This document shows positions 26,873 through 34,776 of a stretch of 64,000 bases of DNA, one piece after another; position 1 is the stretch's first letter, and each line of letters opens with the position of its first letter. Made by a program: the position numbers and the translations under genes. This DNA is from Flavobacteriaceae bacterium. GTDB taxonomy: Bacteria; Bacteroidota; Bacteroidia; Flavobacteriales; Flavobacteriaceae. The notes below the pieces were generated by a model. It was not told where the DNA came from, made no database searches, and saw only the letters and a program-made list of their open reading frames with translations. The stretch spans positions 11,546 to 75,545 of the forward strand of contig JAKISG010000010.1 of NCBI GenBank assembly GCA_021648755.1. The letters are read 5' to 3'.

Positions 26873-27871
26873 ATGTTAAAACTTATTTCTATTATACTAA
26901 TTATTTTCACCTCTTGTAAGGAGATAGATAATATGCATTCAAAAAAAAATGAATTAAATAATCATATTGCAAATAAAGATACAAATATTTCTTATGAAAA
27001 AACAGCATTCTTTGATACAATAAAACAATATCCTTTGCCTTTTGGTAAAAAATTAGTACTAACAAATTTTCCAGAAAAATGGGAATACCCTTCTATTTAT
27101 GAAGAGGTAGATGACAGGAGAAAAGGAAAATATGAAATTATACTAAATTCTTTAAACTCATATTTAGATAAATTTATGTATAAAACTTCTTTAAAAATCA
27201 ATAAAGAAAAATACTCTTATAATTATTTTATAAATTCTGCAAATAAATATTTTAACTATTATGAAGATTATACTTTCTATAATGTTAGATGGAAAATTGA
27301 AGAAGTAAAAAATGTTTCTATTGGAAAAATTAAGAATTTTGTGAAAAATATAGAAGTCATTATTACTAAGAACTCAACAAGTTCTAACTATTTAAACATT
27401 GTTACAATAGATTCGAAAAGAAACATTATTGATGGTATTAACATTGGGTATTCAGAGAATGTTTTTGAATTCTCACATTCAGGAAAATATTACTTCATTG
27501 ATAGAAATAGAATTATTCATCTAAAATCTTTTCTTTCGCTTGAAACGGAAACTCGATTTCAGCGTTATGAAAAATATCAAATCCTTTCAACAGGAAAAAT
27601 AGTACGTTATTTTAATAAAAATTCAGGTCAATTCAGTAGTAAAGAAGAAAGCGGAAATATACAAAATCATACAAAAGAAGGCATATGGATAGAAACTAAA
27701 CCCAATATGTATGTTGAAGAACATACCTATGTTAAAGCCAAATACAAAAAAGGACTCCCTTTTGGTATTTGGAGATACTATAATTTAATAAATAACACTA
27801 AAAAAGGAGACAAACTTCTAATGACAGAAGAATACGATAAAAATGGTAAATTATTAAAAAAAATGTTTTAA
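26873..27871 (+). CDS. lipoprotein, candidate immunity protein for the orphan tip
   Basis: 332 residues beginning MLKLISIILIIFTSCKEIDN, a lipoprotein signal with Cys at position 15. It starts 9 bases after the orphan tip, the same arrangement as the first tip/lipoprotein pair, but the two lipoproteins do not look alike. The C-terminal 90 residues contain MORN-like phrases (KEGIWIETKPNMYVEEHTYV, KKGLPFGIWRYYNL, EEYDKNGKLLKKMF) reminiscent of YwqK-type antitoxin proteins. Role as immunity factor for the second tip is inferred from order, lipid anchoring and low G+C. Confidence 0.58.
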   Translation: MLKLISIILIIFTSCKEIDNMHSKKNELNNHIANKDTNISYEKTAFFDTIKQYPLPFGKKLVLTNFPEKWEYPSIYEEVDDRRKGKYEIILNSLNSYLDKFMYKTSLKINKEKYSYNYFINSANKYFNYYEDYTFYNVRWKIEEVKNVSIGKIKNFVKNIEVIITKNSTSSNYLNIVTIDSKRNIIDGINIGYSENVFEFSHSGKYYFIDRNRIIHLKSFLSLETETRFQRYEKYQILSTGKIVRYFNKNSGQFSSKEESGNIQNHTKEGIWIETKPNMYVEEHTYVKAKYKKGLPFGIWRYYNLINNTKKGDKLLMTEEYDKNGKLLKKMF

Positions 27872-27880
27872 AATAATAAA

Positions 27881-28207
27881 AATAGAACCCTTTAAAAAAT
27901 AAAAACCAGATATTGACAACAAAAAAGACTATGTAAGAACAAGTATCATAACAGAAAAAGCCACCCCAAAAATAACCAAACTAGACACTACCAAACTATG
28001 GTTACCTGTAAAGAAAGCGAAAAAAAGAAAGAATTTTTAAAAGATAATTATTTTAATTTGAGAACGCCAGATACTATTCATATTTATAGTGATGGGAAAA
28101 TTAGTAAAACACCTCTAACATTATTAAAAAATATAAGATATGTTTATGTTGCTAATTTTGATAAAGATATTTACGCTTTTTATGCACCTAAAATCTACAA
28201 ATGTTAA
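27881..28207 (+). pseudogene. third effector linker and tip remnant (frameshifted)
   Basis: Begins with the shared ATAGAACCC, and 27952-28005 is identical to the linker of the two upstream copies. After GTTAC at 28001-28005 the copy loses a net 16 nt compared with copy A, so the linker frame runs into a stop soon after (KKAKKRKNF then stop). The other frame (27998-28207) resumes CKESEKKKEFLKDNYFNL and HIYSDGKISKTPLTLLKNIR. That last part matches the start of the first tip, not the second, and then breaks off into unrelated sequence (FDKDIYAFYAPKIYKC). It is a degraded relative of the first effector allele; no immunity gene follows. Confidence 0.75.
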
Positions 28208-28350
28208 AGTTAGAGGCTATGTATTTTGGGTCAGATAATTGGTGAAAATGGCACCCTCTTTTAATTTTTTTTTCTTTTTAAATTCCTTTAAATCATCCAG
28301 GTGGTTTAAAAATGATATATAACACTTGGAATTAATTATATAAATCTAAT

Positions 28351-28358
28351 TACATTTG
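28351..28358 (+). promoter_or_regulatory. -7 promoter element of the truA-like gene
   Basis: TACATTTG matches TAnnTTTG only four bases before the ATG at 28363; a TTG lies 22 bases upstream (28326-28328). If active, the transcript would have almost no leader. Confidence 0.5.
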
Positions 28359-28362
28359 CAAT

Positions 28363-29154
28363 ATGAACAAAAGATTTTTTTACATTATCCGAATGCAATT
28401 TTTAGGTTTCCGCTTTCATGGATGGCAAAAACAACAAGATGTAAAAACCTTACAAGGCCATGTAGAAAAAACGTTAAAGTTTGTTTTAGGAAAAAGTAAA
28501 GCAAAAGTATTAGGTTCAGGAAGAACAGATGCTAAAGTATCTGCAAATGATTTTCCGATGGAGATGTTTGTCTACGAAGAAATAACAGATTTAAATCAAT
28601 TTTTATTAGAATTTAATACCAATTTACCAAACGATATTAAGGCACTATCAATTATTGAAACTAATGAAGTATTTAATATAATTAAGGACTCAAAAGTAAA
28701 AGAATATTTGTATTTTTTTTCATTTGGATCAAAAAATCACCCATTTGCTGCACCAATTCTAACCTGTTTTTACGAAGATTTAAATTTAGAAGTTATGCAA
28801 AAAGGAGCAGCGCTTTTTCAAGGAAAACATTGGTTTAAACATTATTGTACTAAACCTACTGAGTTTGCAAATTACAATCGTGAAATAACGCTTAGTGAAA
28901 TTGTAGAAAACACGATTTATACGGCTAATTTTTTTCCAAAAAAATCGTATGTTTATCGAGTGAAAAGCAAAGGTTTTTTGCGTAATCAGATTCGTTTAAT
29001 GATGGGTACACTTTTTAGATTAGGTCAAGGAGAAATAGCGTTAAGTTTTATAGAAAAATCATTAATAGAACATAATATTGATAGACCTTTACCGTTTGTT
29101 GCTCCAGCATCTGGTTTGATATTAAATAGCGTGGAATTTGAGTCATTAGGGTAA
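28363..29154 (+). CDS. TruA-family tRNA pseudouridine synthase
   Basis: 263 residues, RNA:pseudouridine synthase fold of the TruA family. The catalytic Asp is in GSGRTDAKVSANDFP, where canonical TruA reads GRTDAGVHA. QFLGFRFHGWQKQQDVKTLQG at the start, YLYFFSFG and KSYVYRVKSKGFLRNQIRLMMGTL near the end complete the pattern. Canonical TruA modifies positions 38-40 of tRNA anticodon arms. The altered active-site neighbours (Lys for Gly, Ser for His) suggest a divergent paralogue with different specificity, and a second standard truA may exist elsewhere, so no symbol is given. Confidence 0.82.
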   Translation: MNKRFFYIIRMQFLGFRFHGWQKQQDVKTLQGHVEKTLKFVLGKSKAKVLGSGRTDAKVSANDFPMEMFVYEEITDLNQFLLEFNTNLPNDIKALSIIETNEVFNIIKDSKVKEYLYFFSFGSKNHPFAAPILTCFYEDLNLEVMQKGAALFQGKHWFKHYCTKPTEFANYNREITLSEIVENTIYTANFFPKKSYVYRVKSKGFLRNQIRLMMGTLFRLGQGEIALSFIEKSLIEHNIDRPLPFVAPASGLILNSVEFESLG

Positions 29155-29207
29155 AAAAAACAAGAAATCGTAAGTATAAAATAAAATTTAATAATTTATG
29201 AAAATTT

Positions 29208-29573
29208 ATGTCTAAAAAAGAAAAGTGGCTAAAAATTCAAACAAAAATATCCAACCAATTTGGTGGCGGAGAAGTTTTAAATATTGATGCAATAACTTAT
29301 TTAATTGGTGTACAAGAATTAGGAAAAGGGCATCAAAAATTTAAAAAAGATGAAAAAATAGCATTAATGCATATTGCAGTTTGTCGTTTGTTAGAACCTT
29401 ACGGCTATTATGAATTTGATTATTTTGATGAAGACGGATGGCCGCATTACAACTTAATAAAAGAATTGCCTTTTTTAAAAAGTGGCGAACAAACTGTTTT
29501 ATTAAAAGAAGCAATAGTATATTATTTTGAAAATACTCAGGTTCTATCTTCCAAAAAACAAGAAATTAATTAG
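29208..29573 (+). CDS. conserved hypothetical protein
   Basis: 121 residues, soluble, with no motif I can name. It starts MSKKEKWLKIQTKISNQFGGGEVLNIDAITYLIGVQELG and has an aromatic/acidic stretch YGYYEFDYFDEDGWPHYNL. Balanced composition and a tidy gap of 54 bases from the truA-like gene and 34 bases to moeA argue that it is a real gene. It is likely co-transcribed with its neighbours. Function unknown. Confidence 0.75.
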   Translation: MSKKEKWLKIQTKISNQFGGGEVLNIDAITYLIGVQELGKGHQKFKKDEKIALMHIAVCRLLEPYGYYEFDYFDEDGWPHYNLIKELPFLKSGEQTVLLKEAIVYYFENTQVLSSKKQEIN

Positions 29574-29607
29574 TGCAAATACCTTTTGTTAATAACCTAT
29601 AAAATTT

Positions 29608-30819
29608 GTGTCAAAAGAATATCTAATATCCGTAAAAGAAGTAACTAAAATTATTTTAGAGAACTTCGAAAACTTTGGTGTCGAGAAAGTAAATTTTCAA
29701 AATACATTACATAGAGTTTTAAAAGAGCCTATTGTAGCAGACAGAGATTTTCCTCCATTTAACCGAGTTAGTATGGACGGAATTGCCATAGATTTTGATC
29801 AATTTCCTGGCCAAAAAAGTTTTACAATTGAAGGAGTTCAAGCGGCAGGCTCACCACAACTGTCTTTACAAAATAAAAAAAACTGTATTGAAACGATGAC
29901 TGGCGCAATATTACCTAAAGGAACAAATGCCGTTATTCCTTACGAATTAATTATCATTAAAAATGATGTAGCAACCATAAACACTTCAGAAATAAAATAT
30001 TTTCAAAACATACATAAACAAGCTAAAGATCGAAAAAAAAAGAATTTAATATTAACCAAAAATACACTAATAAGTAGTGCAGATATTGGTGTTATAGCAA
30101 CTGTTGGAAAACACGAAGTTACTGTGGCAAAACAGCCAAAGGTAATGATTATTTCTACAGGTGATGAATTAGTTGATGTTAACAAAACCCCACTAAATTA
30201 CCAAATTAGACGTTCTAACGTTTATACCTTAGTTTCCCTTTTAGAAAATTTAAATATACAAGCAGCAACCATTCATATTGCAGATGATAAAATAGCCTTA
30301 AAAAAAATAATCAAAGACTTATTAAATAACTATGATGTATTACTTTTTAGCGGGGCAGTTAGTAAAGGTAAATTTGATTTTATACCAGAAATTTTAGATA
30401 AATTAGAAGTTAAAAAAATATTTCATAAAGTAAGCCAACGACCAGGAAAACCTTTTTGGTTTGGTAAAAAAGACAAAAAAACAATTTTTGCATTTCCAGG
30501 TAATCCTGTTTCTACTTATGTAAGTTGTTTGCGTTATTTTTATCCTTGGTATAAAAAATCAGTTGGATTAGATTATAAAAATAACAACTACGCAGTTTTG
30601 GATCAAGATTATACTTTTAAACCAAATTTGACCTGCTTTTTACAAGTTAAATTAACTAATAGAGAAGGTAAAATATATGCAACTCCACTAATAGGGCATG
30701 GATCAGGTGATTTAGCTAACCTAGCAGATGTTGATGGTTTTTTAGAAATACCAAAAGGAAAAAATTTGTTTTTAAAAGGCGAAGTTTTTAATTACTTACC
30801 ATTTAGACAGACTTTATAA
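29608..30819 (+). CDS. moeA: molybdopterin molybdenumtransferase
   Basis: Inserts molybdate into adenylylated molybdopterin, the last step of Moco synthesis. 403 residues: DFPPFNRVSMDGIAI (domain III/I signature), MTGAILPKGTNAVIP, then the MoCF-binding domain with IISTGDELVDV and LFSGAVSKGKFDFI (the family SGGVSxGxxD motif with Ala for Gly), and KPFWFGKK with FAFPGNPVSTYV. The start is GTG at 29608; no ATG is in frame near it. moaC follows after 68 bases, so both Moco steps are together, but moaA, moaD, moaE and mogA are not in the window. Confidence 0.94.
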   Translation: MSKEYLISVKEVTKIILENFENFGVEKVNFQNTLHRVLKEPIVADRDFPPFNRVSMDGIAIDFDQFPGQKSFTIEGVQAAGSPQLSLQNKKNCIETMTGAILPKGTNAVIPYELIIIKNDVATINTSEIKYFQNIHKQAKDRKKKNLILTKNTLISSADIGVIATVGKHEVTVAKQPKVMIISTGDELVDVNKTPLNYQIRRSNVYTLVSLLENLNIQAATIHIADDKIALKKIIKDLLNNYDVLLFSGAVSKGKFDFIPEILDKLEVKKIFHKVSQRPGKPFWFGKKDKKTIFAFPGNPVSTYVSCLRYFYPWYKKSVGLDYKNNNYAVLDQDYTFKPNLTCFLQVKLTNREGKIYATPLIGHGSGDLANLADVDGFLEIPKGKNLFLKGEVFNYLPFRQTL

Positions 30820-30846
30820 AGTAAAGAAAATAGACAAAATAGTAAA

Positions 30847-30875
30847 CTTTATGAAAAACTTTGCGACCTTTGTGA
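30847..30875 (+). repeat. CTTTRYGA octamer cluster upstream of moaC
   Basis: CTTTATGA (30847), CTTTGCGA (30859) and CTTTGTGA (30868) lie within 29 bases, directly before the moaC start. Same motif as upstream of rsmA. Confidence 0.6.
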
Positions 30876-30887
30876 GAAATAATAAAT

Positions 30888-31361
30888 ATGTCAGAATTCT
30901 CACACATAAATAAAAAAAATTATCCAAAAATGGTATATGTTGGTGCTAAAAAAATCACTAAACGAACCGCTATTGCTAAAGCAGAAATGTTTTTAGGAAA
31001 AGAGATAATAGCTCATTTTAAAAATGATGAGTTAACTACTAAAAAAGGACCTGTTTTTCAAACTGCGATTATTGCAGGAATACAAGCTGTAAAAAAAACA
31101 TCAGAACTTATACCAATGTGTCACCCGTTACTAATTAATGGAGTTGATATTGATATTAGCATTATAGATATCAAAAATATCGAAATAATTTGTAAAGTAG
31201 AAATCGAAGGTAAAACAGGTGTAGAAATGGAAGCTTTAACTGGCGTAAATATTACAGCATTAACTATTTATGATATGTGTAAAAGTATTTCAAAAAACAT
31301 ATTAATAAAAGAGATAAAGTTACTTAAAAAAACAGGAGGTAAGAGTGATTTTAATATCTAA
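30888..31361 (+). CDS. moaC: cyclic pyranopterin monophosphate synthase
   Basis: Converts the MoaA product to cPMP, the first stable intermediate of molybdopterin synthesis. 157 residues with the family signatures: IAGIQAVKKTSELIPMCHPLLI, KTGVEMEALTGVNITALTIYDMCK and the C-terminal KKTGGKSD. The catalytic Lys and His residues lie in those blocks. Downstream of moeA and likely the end of that transcript. Confidence 0.96.
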   Translation: MSEFSHINKKNYPKMVYVGAKKITKRTAIAKAEMFLGKEIIAHFKNDELTTKKGPVFQTAIIAGIQAVKKTSELIPMCHPLLINGVDIDISIIDIKNIEIICKVEIEGKTGVEMEALTGVNITALTIYDMCKSISKNILIKEIKLLKKTGGKSDFNI

Positions 31362-31613
31362 TTTCATTCAAAATCAATAAAAAATTTGAGGATTTTATGA
31401 ATCCAAAATTTTAAAGTTACACTTATTGATTGAATACTACGAAAAATAAATCAACTTCCAACGAATAATTCAGTCAAAAAATAAATGTGTCAATTAAAAA
31501 TTGAGGCTTGATTTTAAATCAAATTTAGTACTATAATTTGAAAAAAGGAATCGGCTATAAGTTAGTGAACCCTAAGAAATTTATACTTTTCAGGGTAGTT
31601 AAGTATAATATTA

Positions 31614-33377
31614 TTATTCTACTTCATAAACTATAGGTAAAGTATATAGTATTGGTTCGCTTTTTCCATTTTTACGACCAGGCTTCATTTTTGGTAATAA
31701 ACTCACTACTCTTAACGCTTCTTTCTCTAAAACTTTATGCTGACCTCTTATTTTAAGAACATTAACGTTACCGTTTCTATCTATAATAAATGAAACATTT
31801 ATTCTTTTTCGACCTTTATCTAAATCTAAATCTTGAGTTAGTCTAGTATTAAATTTATTACTAATAAATTTTGTTATTTTAGACATTAAACACTTCTTTT
31901 TAAACACTTCACTACCTTTCTTTTCACAACCTGGATAAATAGGAGATTTTTCAATAGTGGTTAAAGTCTCTATTTTTGGTTTTTTGACAGGCTCTAACTT
32001 TTTAGGTTCTAATTTTTCTGGTTCATCAATAATTTTCGGTTCTTCTTTTTCTACTAAAGCATTTGTTAAATCATTCTTACTATTTACGAAGTTGTCTAAA
32101 TTATTGTTTGTAACTGTTTGTAGAGCCTTAACTGGCTTTTTATTTAATTTCTTTAGCGATGGTTTAACAGTTTTCTTTGATTTTGACTTTTCTTCTTTAT
32201 CTTTATCTTTTGAATTATCACTTTCTAAAGTGATTTGATTTGCATTTGCAATTGAATCTATATAGCGTTGACTTTGAAAATCTAATAATTGATTATTTGC
32301 ATCTGCCAATTCAATAGAGTCTTTATACCTTCTGTTTTCATATTCGGACAATGTTTTATCCTTGTCATTTTTTTTTAATGAATTTTTATTCAGATAATTC
32401 CATGATAAAAAAATTATGGATAAAAAAATTAACCCTCCTAGCGCATACATTAAGTAATTAAGTTTTGAGTTTTGAGCTTTTTTCTCTTTTACTTCATGAT
32501 CTCTCTTTTCTTTCTTTTTTTTCTTTTTTTTCTTTTTTACTATAGTTGGAATTACTTCGGAAACAATATTATTAGTTGCTTTTTTTTTATCAACTTTTTC
32601 AATAACATCATTAATTTCAAAAAAAGTAGCATCATTGTCCTCTGTCTCTATATCTTTTAATTTGGTTTTAACAATGTTAACGTTTTTAACGATATCTAAT
32701 TTACGTTCAATAAGATTATCATCTTTATGGTCAAAATCATCTTCTAACTTAACTATTTCTTTTATTAAATCTTGTTTTTTATTATCAGTGATATTTTCGC
32801 TTATTAGAGAAATAACTTTACCCTTTTCTTCTTCTTCTTCTTCTTTTACATTTACATTTACATTTTTAACTTCTATGTTTTCCTTTTTGACATTTTCCTT
32901 TTTTTCTACTTTCTCTACATTTTCTTCTTCTTCTTCTTCTTCTTCTTCTTCATTTTTAACTTCTATGTTTTCCTTTTTGACATTTTCCTTTTTTTCTACC
33001 TTCTCTACATTTTCTTCTTCTTTTTCTTTCTCTTCTTCTTCATTTTTAACTTCTATATTTTCCTTTTTGACATTTTCCTTTTTTTCTACCTTCTCTACAT
33101 TTTCTTCTTCTTTTTCTTTCTCTTCTTTTACATTTTTAACTTCTATGTTTTCCTTTTTGACATCCTCCCTTTTTTCTACCTTCTCTTCTTCTTTCTCTTC
33201 TTTTACATTTTTGACATTCTTTTTCGCTTCTGAATTTTCAGTTATTTGACTATCCGTAAATTTTTTTTTGTTCTTTATTTTTGCAGCCTCTAAGGCTGCT
33301 AATTTTTGTTCTAAATCAAATCTTATCTTTTCAATTTTTGATTTAGCGTCATCCATACTTTCATTGTTAGAACTCAT
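31614..33377 (-). CDS. TonB-family energy transducer with long N-terminal charged repeat region
   Basis: 587 residues. The C-terminal domain (about 490-587) is TonB-like: SPIYPGCEKKGSEVFKKKC, INVSFIIDRNGNVNVLKIRG, ALRVVSLLPKMKPGRKNGK and a final strand YTLPIVYEVE. The only membrane segment is in the middle (about 305-327, LNYLMYALGGLIFLSIIFLS). The first 300 residues, which ordinary TonB lacks, are Lys/Glu-rich with 30-residue units such as NVEKVEKKENVKKENIEVKN, encoded by 90-bp tandem DNA repeats. A -7 box TATATTTG sits on the minus strand at 33431-33438. It probably transduces proton-motive force to an outer-membrane receptor; no ExbB/D is nearby. Confidence 0.83.
   Translation of the reverse strand: MSSNNESMDDAKSKIEKIRFDLEQKLAALEAAKIKNKKKFTDSQITENSEAKKNVKNVKEEKEEEKVEKREDVKKENIEVKNVKEEKEKEEENVEKVEKKENVKKENIEVKNEEEEKEKEEENVEKVEKKENVKKENIEVKNEEEEEEEEEENVEKVEKKENVKKENIEVKNVNVNVKEEEEEEKGKVISLISENITDNKKQDLIKEIVKLEDDFDHKDDNLIERKLDIVKNVNIVKTKLKDIETEDNDATFFEINDVIEKVDKKKATNNIVSEVIPTIVKKKKKKKKKEKRDHEVKEKKAQNSKLNYLMYALGGLIFLSIIFLSWNYLNKNSLKKNDKDKTLSEYENRRYKDSIELADANNQLLDFQSQRYIDSIANANQITLESDNSKDKDKEEKSKSKKTVKPSLKKLNKKPVKALQTVTNNNLDNFVNSKNDLTNALVEKEEPKIIDEPEKLEPKKLEPVKKPKIETLTTIEKSPIYPGCEKKGSEVFKKKCLMSKITKFISNKFNTRLTQDLDLDKGRKRINVSFIIDRNGNVNVLKIRGQHKVLEKEALRVVSLLPKMKPGRKNGKSEPILYTLPIVYEVE
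32850..33200. repeat. 90-bp tandem repeats inside the TonB-family gene
   Basis: The string TTCTATGTTT (once TTCTATATTT) recurs at 32871, 32961, 33051 and 33141, exactly 90 bases apart, within longer near-identical blocks. The repeats keep the frame and encode 30-residue Lys/Glu units. They include TTC runs (poly-Glu on the coding strand) that vary in length between units, a likely source of strain variation. Confidence 0.92.
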
Positions 33378-33430
33378 ATGTTAAATCATTTAAAACTGTT
33401 TATTAATCTTTTTTATAAAATAATTTGAGG

Positions 33431-33438
33431 CAAATATA
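33431..33438 (-). promoter_or_regulatory. -7 promoter element of the TonB-family gene
   Basis: TATATTTG on the minus strand (CAAATATA on plus), a TAnnTTTG match 54 bases upstream of the ATG. Confidence 0.5.
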
Positions 33439-33601
33439 AAAAATTTCTTACTAATAAATAGTTTTTTATCTTAAAATAAAGTAGGTAAATTACATCACAA
33501 TTATAATTCTACTAAAGTTCTTGATAAATTTAAAGTTAAATAAAAATTTGCAAATACCTCTAAACTTTGCATAAAATAATCATTAACAATAATTATTTTC
33601 T

Positions 33602-33609
33602 TATTTTTG
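33602..33609 (+). promoter_or_regulatory. -7 promoter element of the M28 peptidase gene
   Basis: TATTTTTG, a TAnnTTTG match 34 bases before the ATG at 33643. Confidence 0.45.
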
Positions 33610-33642
33610 CAATTTCTAAATCAAAAACACACTATCTAAATT

Positions 33643-34722
33643 ATGTTAAAAAATATACTATTTGTACTAATAATCGCATTAGTATCTTCTTGTAGTACTT
33701 CTAAGAATGTTAACACTAATACCCTTTCTGTTGAAAAAAGTACTGAAACTATTGTGAAAAACACAACAATATCACCAGATATAAAACGATTAGATTTAAA
33801 AGAAATTACTCATTATGCAAGTACAATTACACAAAAAGATTTAAAAAAACATGTAACAATATTGGCCTCTGATGAATTTGAAGGCAGAATGACTGGTGAA
33901 AAAGGACAAAAAATGGCTGCAAATTACATGAAAGAATTTTATAAAAAAATAGGTGTTGAGCCAGGTATTACAAAAACAAAAAAATATTTTCAAACCATAC
34001 CAAAAAAATTTTTAAAAGGCAGATCAAATGGCGATACAGAAAATGTATTAGGGTTTATTTATGGTAGTGAAAAGCCAGAAGAATTAATAATTATTTCAGC
34101 ACATTATGACCATCTGGGTATTAAAGGAAACAAAGTATATAATGGTGCTGATGATAATTGCTCTGGAACCTCTGCAGTTTTAGAAATAGCTCAAGCTTTT
34201 AGAAAAGCAGTTGAAGAAGGCAAAGGACCAAAACGCTCGATCTTATTCATAAACTTTACTGCCGAAGAACTTGGTTTATTCGGCTCTTCATATTATACTA
34301 CAAACCCAGTTTATCCGTTAAAAAACACAGTAGTCAATTTAAATATTGATATGGTAGGTCGTGTAGATGATAGACATAAGGATAACCCTAATTTTATATA
34401 CTTAATTGGCGCTGATAAAATTAGTACAGAATTACATCATATATCAGAAGCCGTAAATAAAAAATATACCCATTTAGAATTAGATTATAAATATAATGAT
34501 GAAAATGACCCAAATCGTTTTTATTATAGGTCAGACCACTATAATTTTGCTAAAAACGGAATTCCAATAATATTTTATTTCAATGGTGTACATGATGATT
34601 ATCATAAAGAAAGTGATACTGTTGACAAAATAAACTTTGAAATTTTAGAAAAAAGAACAAAATTAGTATTTTTTACTGCTTGGGAAATCGCAAATCGCGA
34701 AGAACGCATTAAGATTGATTAA
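33643..34722 (+). CDS. M28-family metallopeptidase lipoprotein
   Basis: 359 residues with a lipoprotein signal (MLKNILFVLIIALVSSCSTSK). The catalytic domain (about 75-355) shows the co-catalytic zinc ligands of M28: His in ISAHYDHLGI, Asp in GADDNCSGTSAV, Glu pair in NFTAEELGLFGSSYY, Asp in LNIDMVGRVDD and the distal His in YRSDHYNFAKNGIPIIFYF. It is probably an aminopeptidase acting at the cell envelope on peptides. It lies between the TonB-family gene (divergent) and the exonuclease gene. Confidence 0.93.
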   Translation: MLKNILFVLIIALVSSCSTSKNVNTNTLSVEKSTETIVKNTTISPDIKRLDLKEITHYASTITQKDLKKHVTILASDEFEGRMTGEKGQKMAANYMKEFYKKIGVEPGITKTKKYFQTIPKKFLKGRSNGDTENVLGFIYGSEKPEELIIISAHYDHLGIKGNKVYNGADDNCSGTSAVLEIAQAFRKAVEEGKGPKRSILFINFTAEELGLFGSSYYTTNPVYPLKNTVVNLNIDMVGRVDDRHKDNPNFIYLIGADKISTELHHISEAVNKKYTHLELDYKYNDENDPNRFYYRSDHYNFAKNGIPIIFYFNGVHDDYHKESDTVDKINFEILEKRTKLVFFTAWEIANREERIKID

Positions 34723-34776
34723 ATAACTCGATACGTATGCAACTATATAGCATGCCTATTATAAAAATAATATAAC

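Noticed and set aside
22410..28207. Insertion sequence or integron as explanation for the duplicated linker
   Set aside because: No transposase, recombinase, terminal inverted repeat or attC-like structure was seen; the repeat is an internal coding segment of the effector.
32850..33200. Regularly spaced repeats that could suggest a CRISPR array
   Set aside because: The repeats are directly adjacent 90-bp coding units, in frame, without unique spacers or cas genes.
32635..33249. Plus-strand frame of 204 residues made of Ser/Phe/Thr runs
   Set aside because: It is the antisense reading of the Glu/Lys repeats in the TonB-family gene. The composition is a by-product of the TTC/CTT repeats and there is no promoter.
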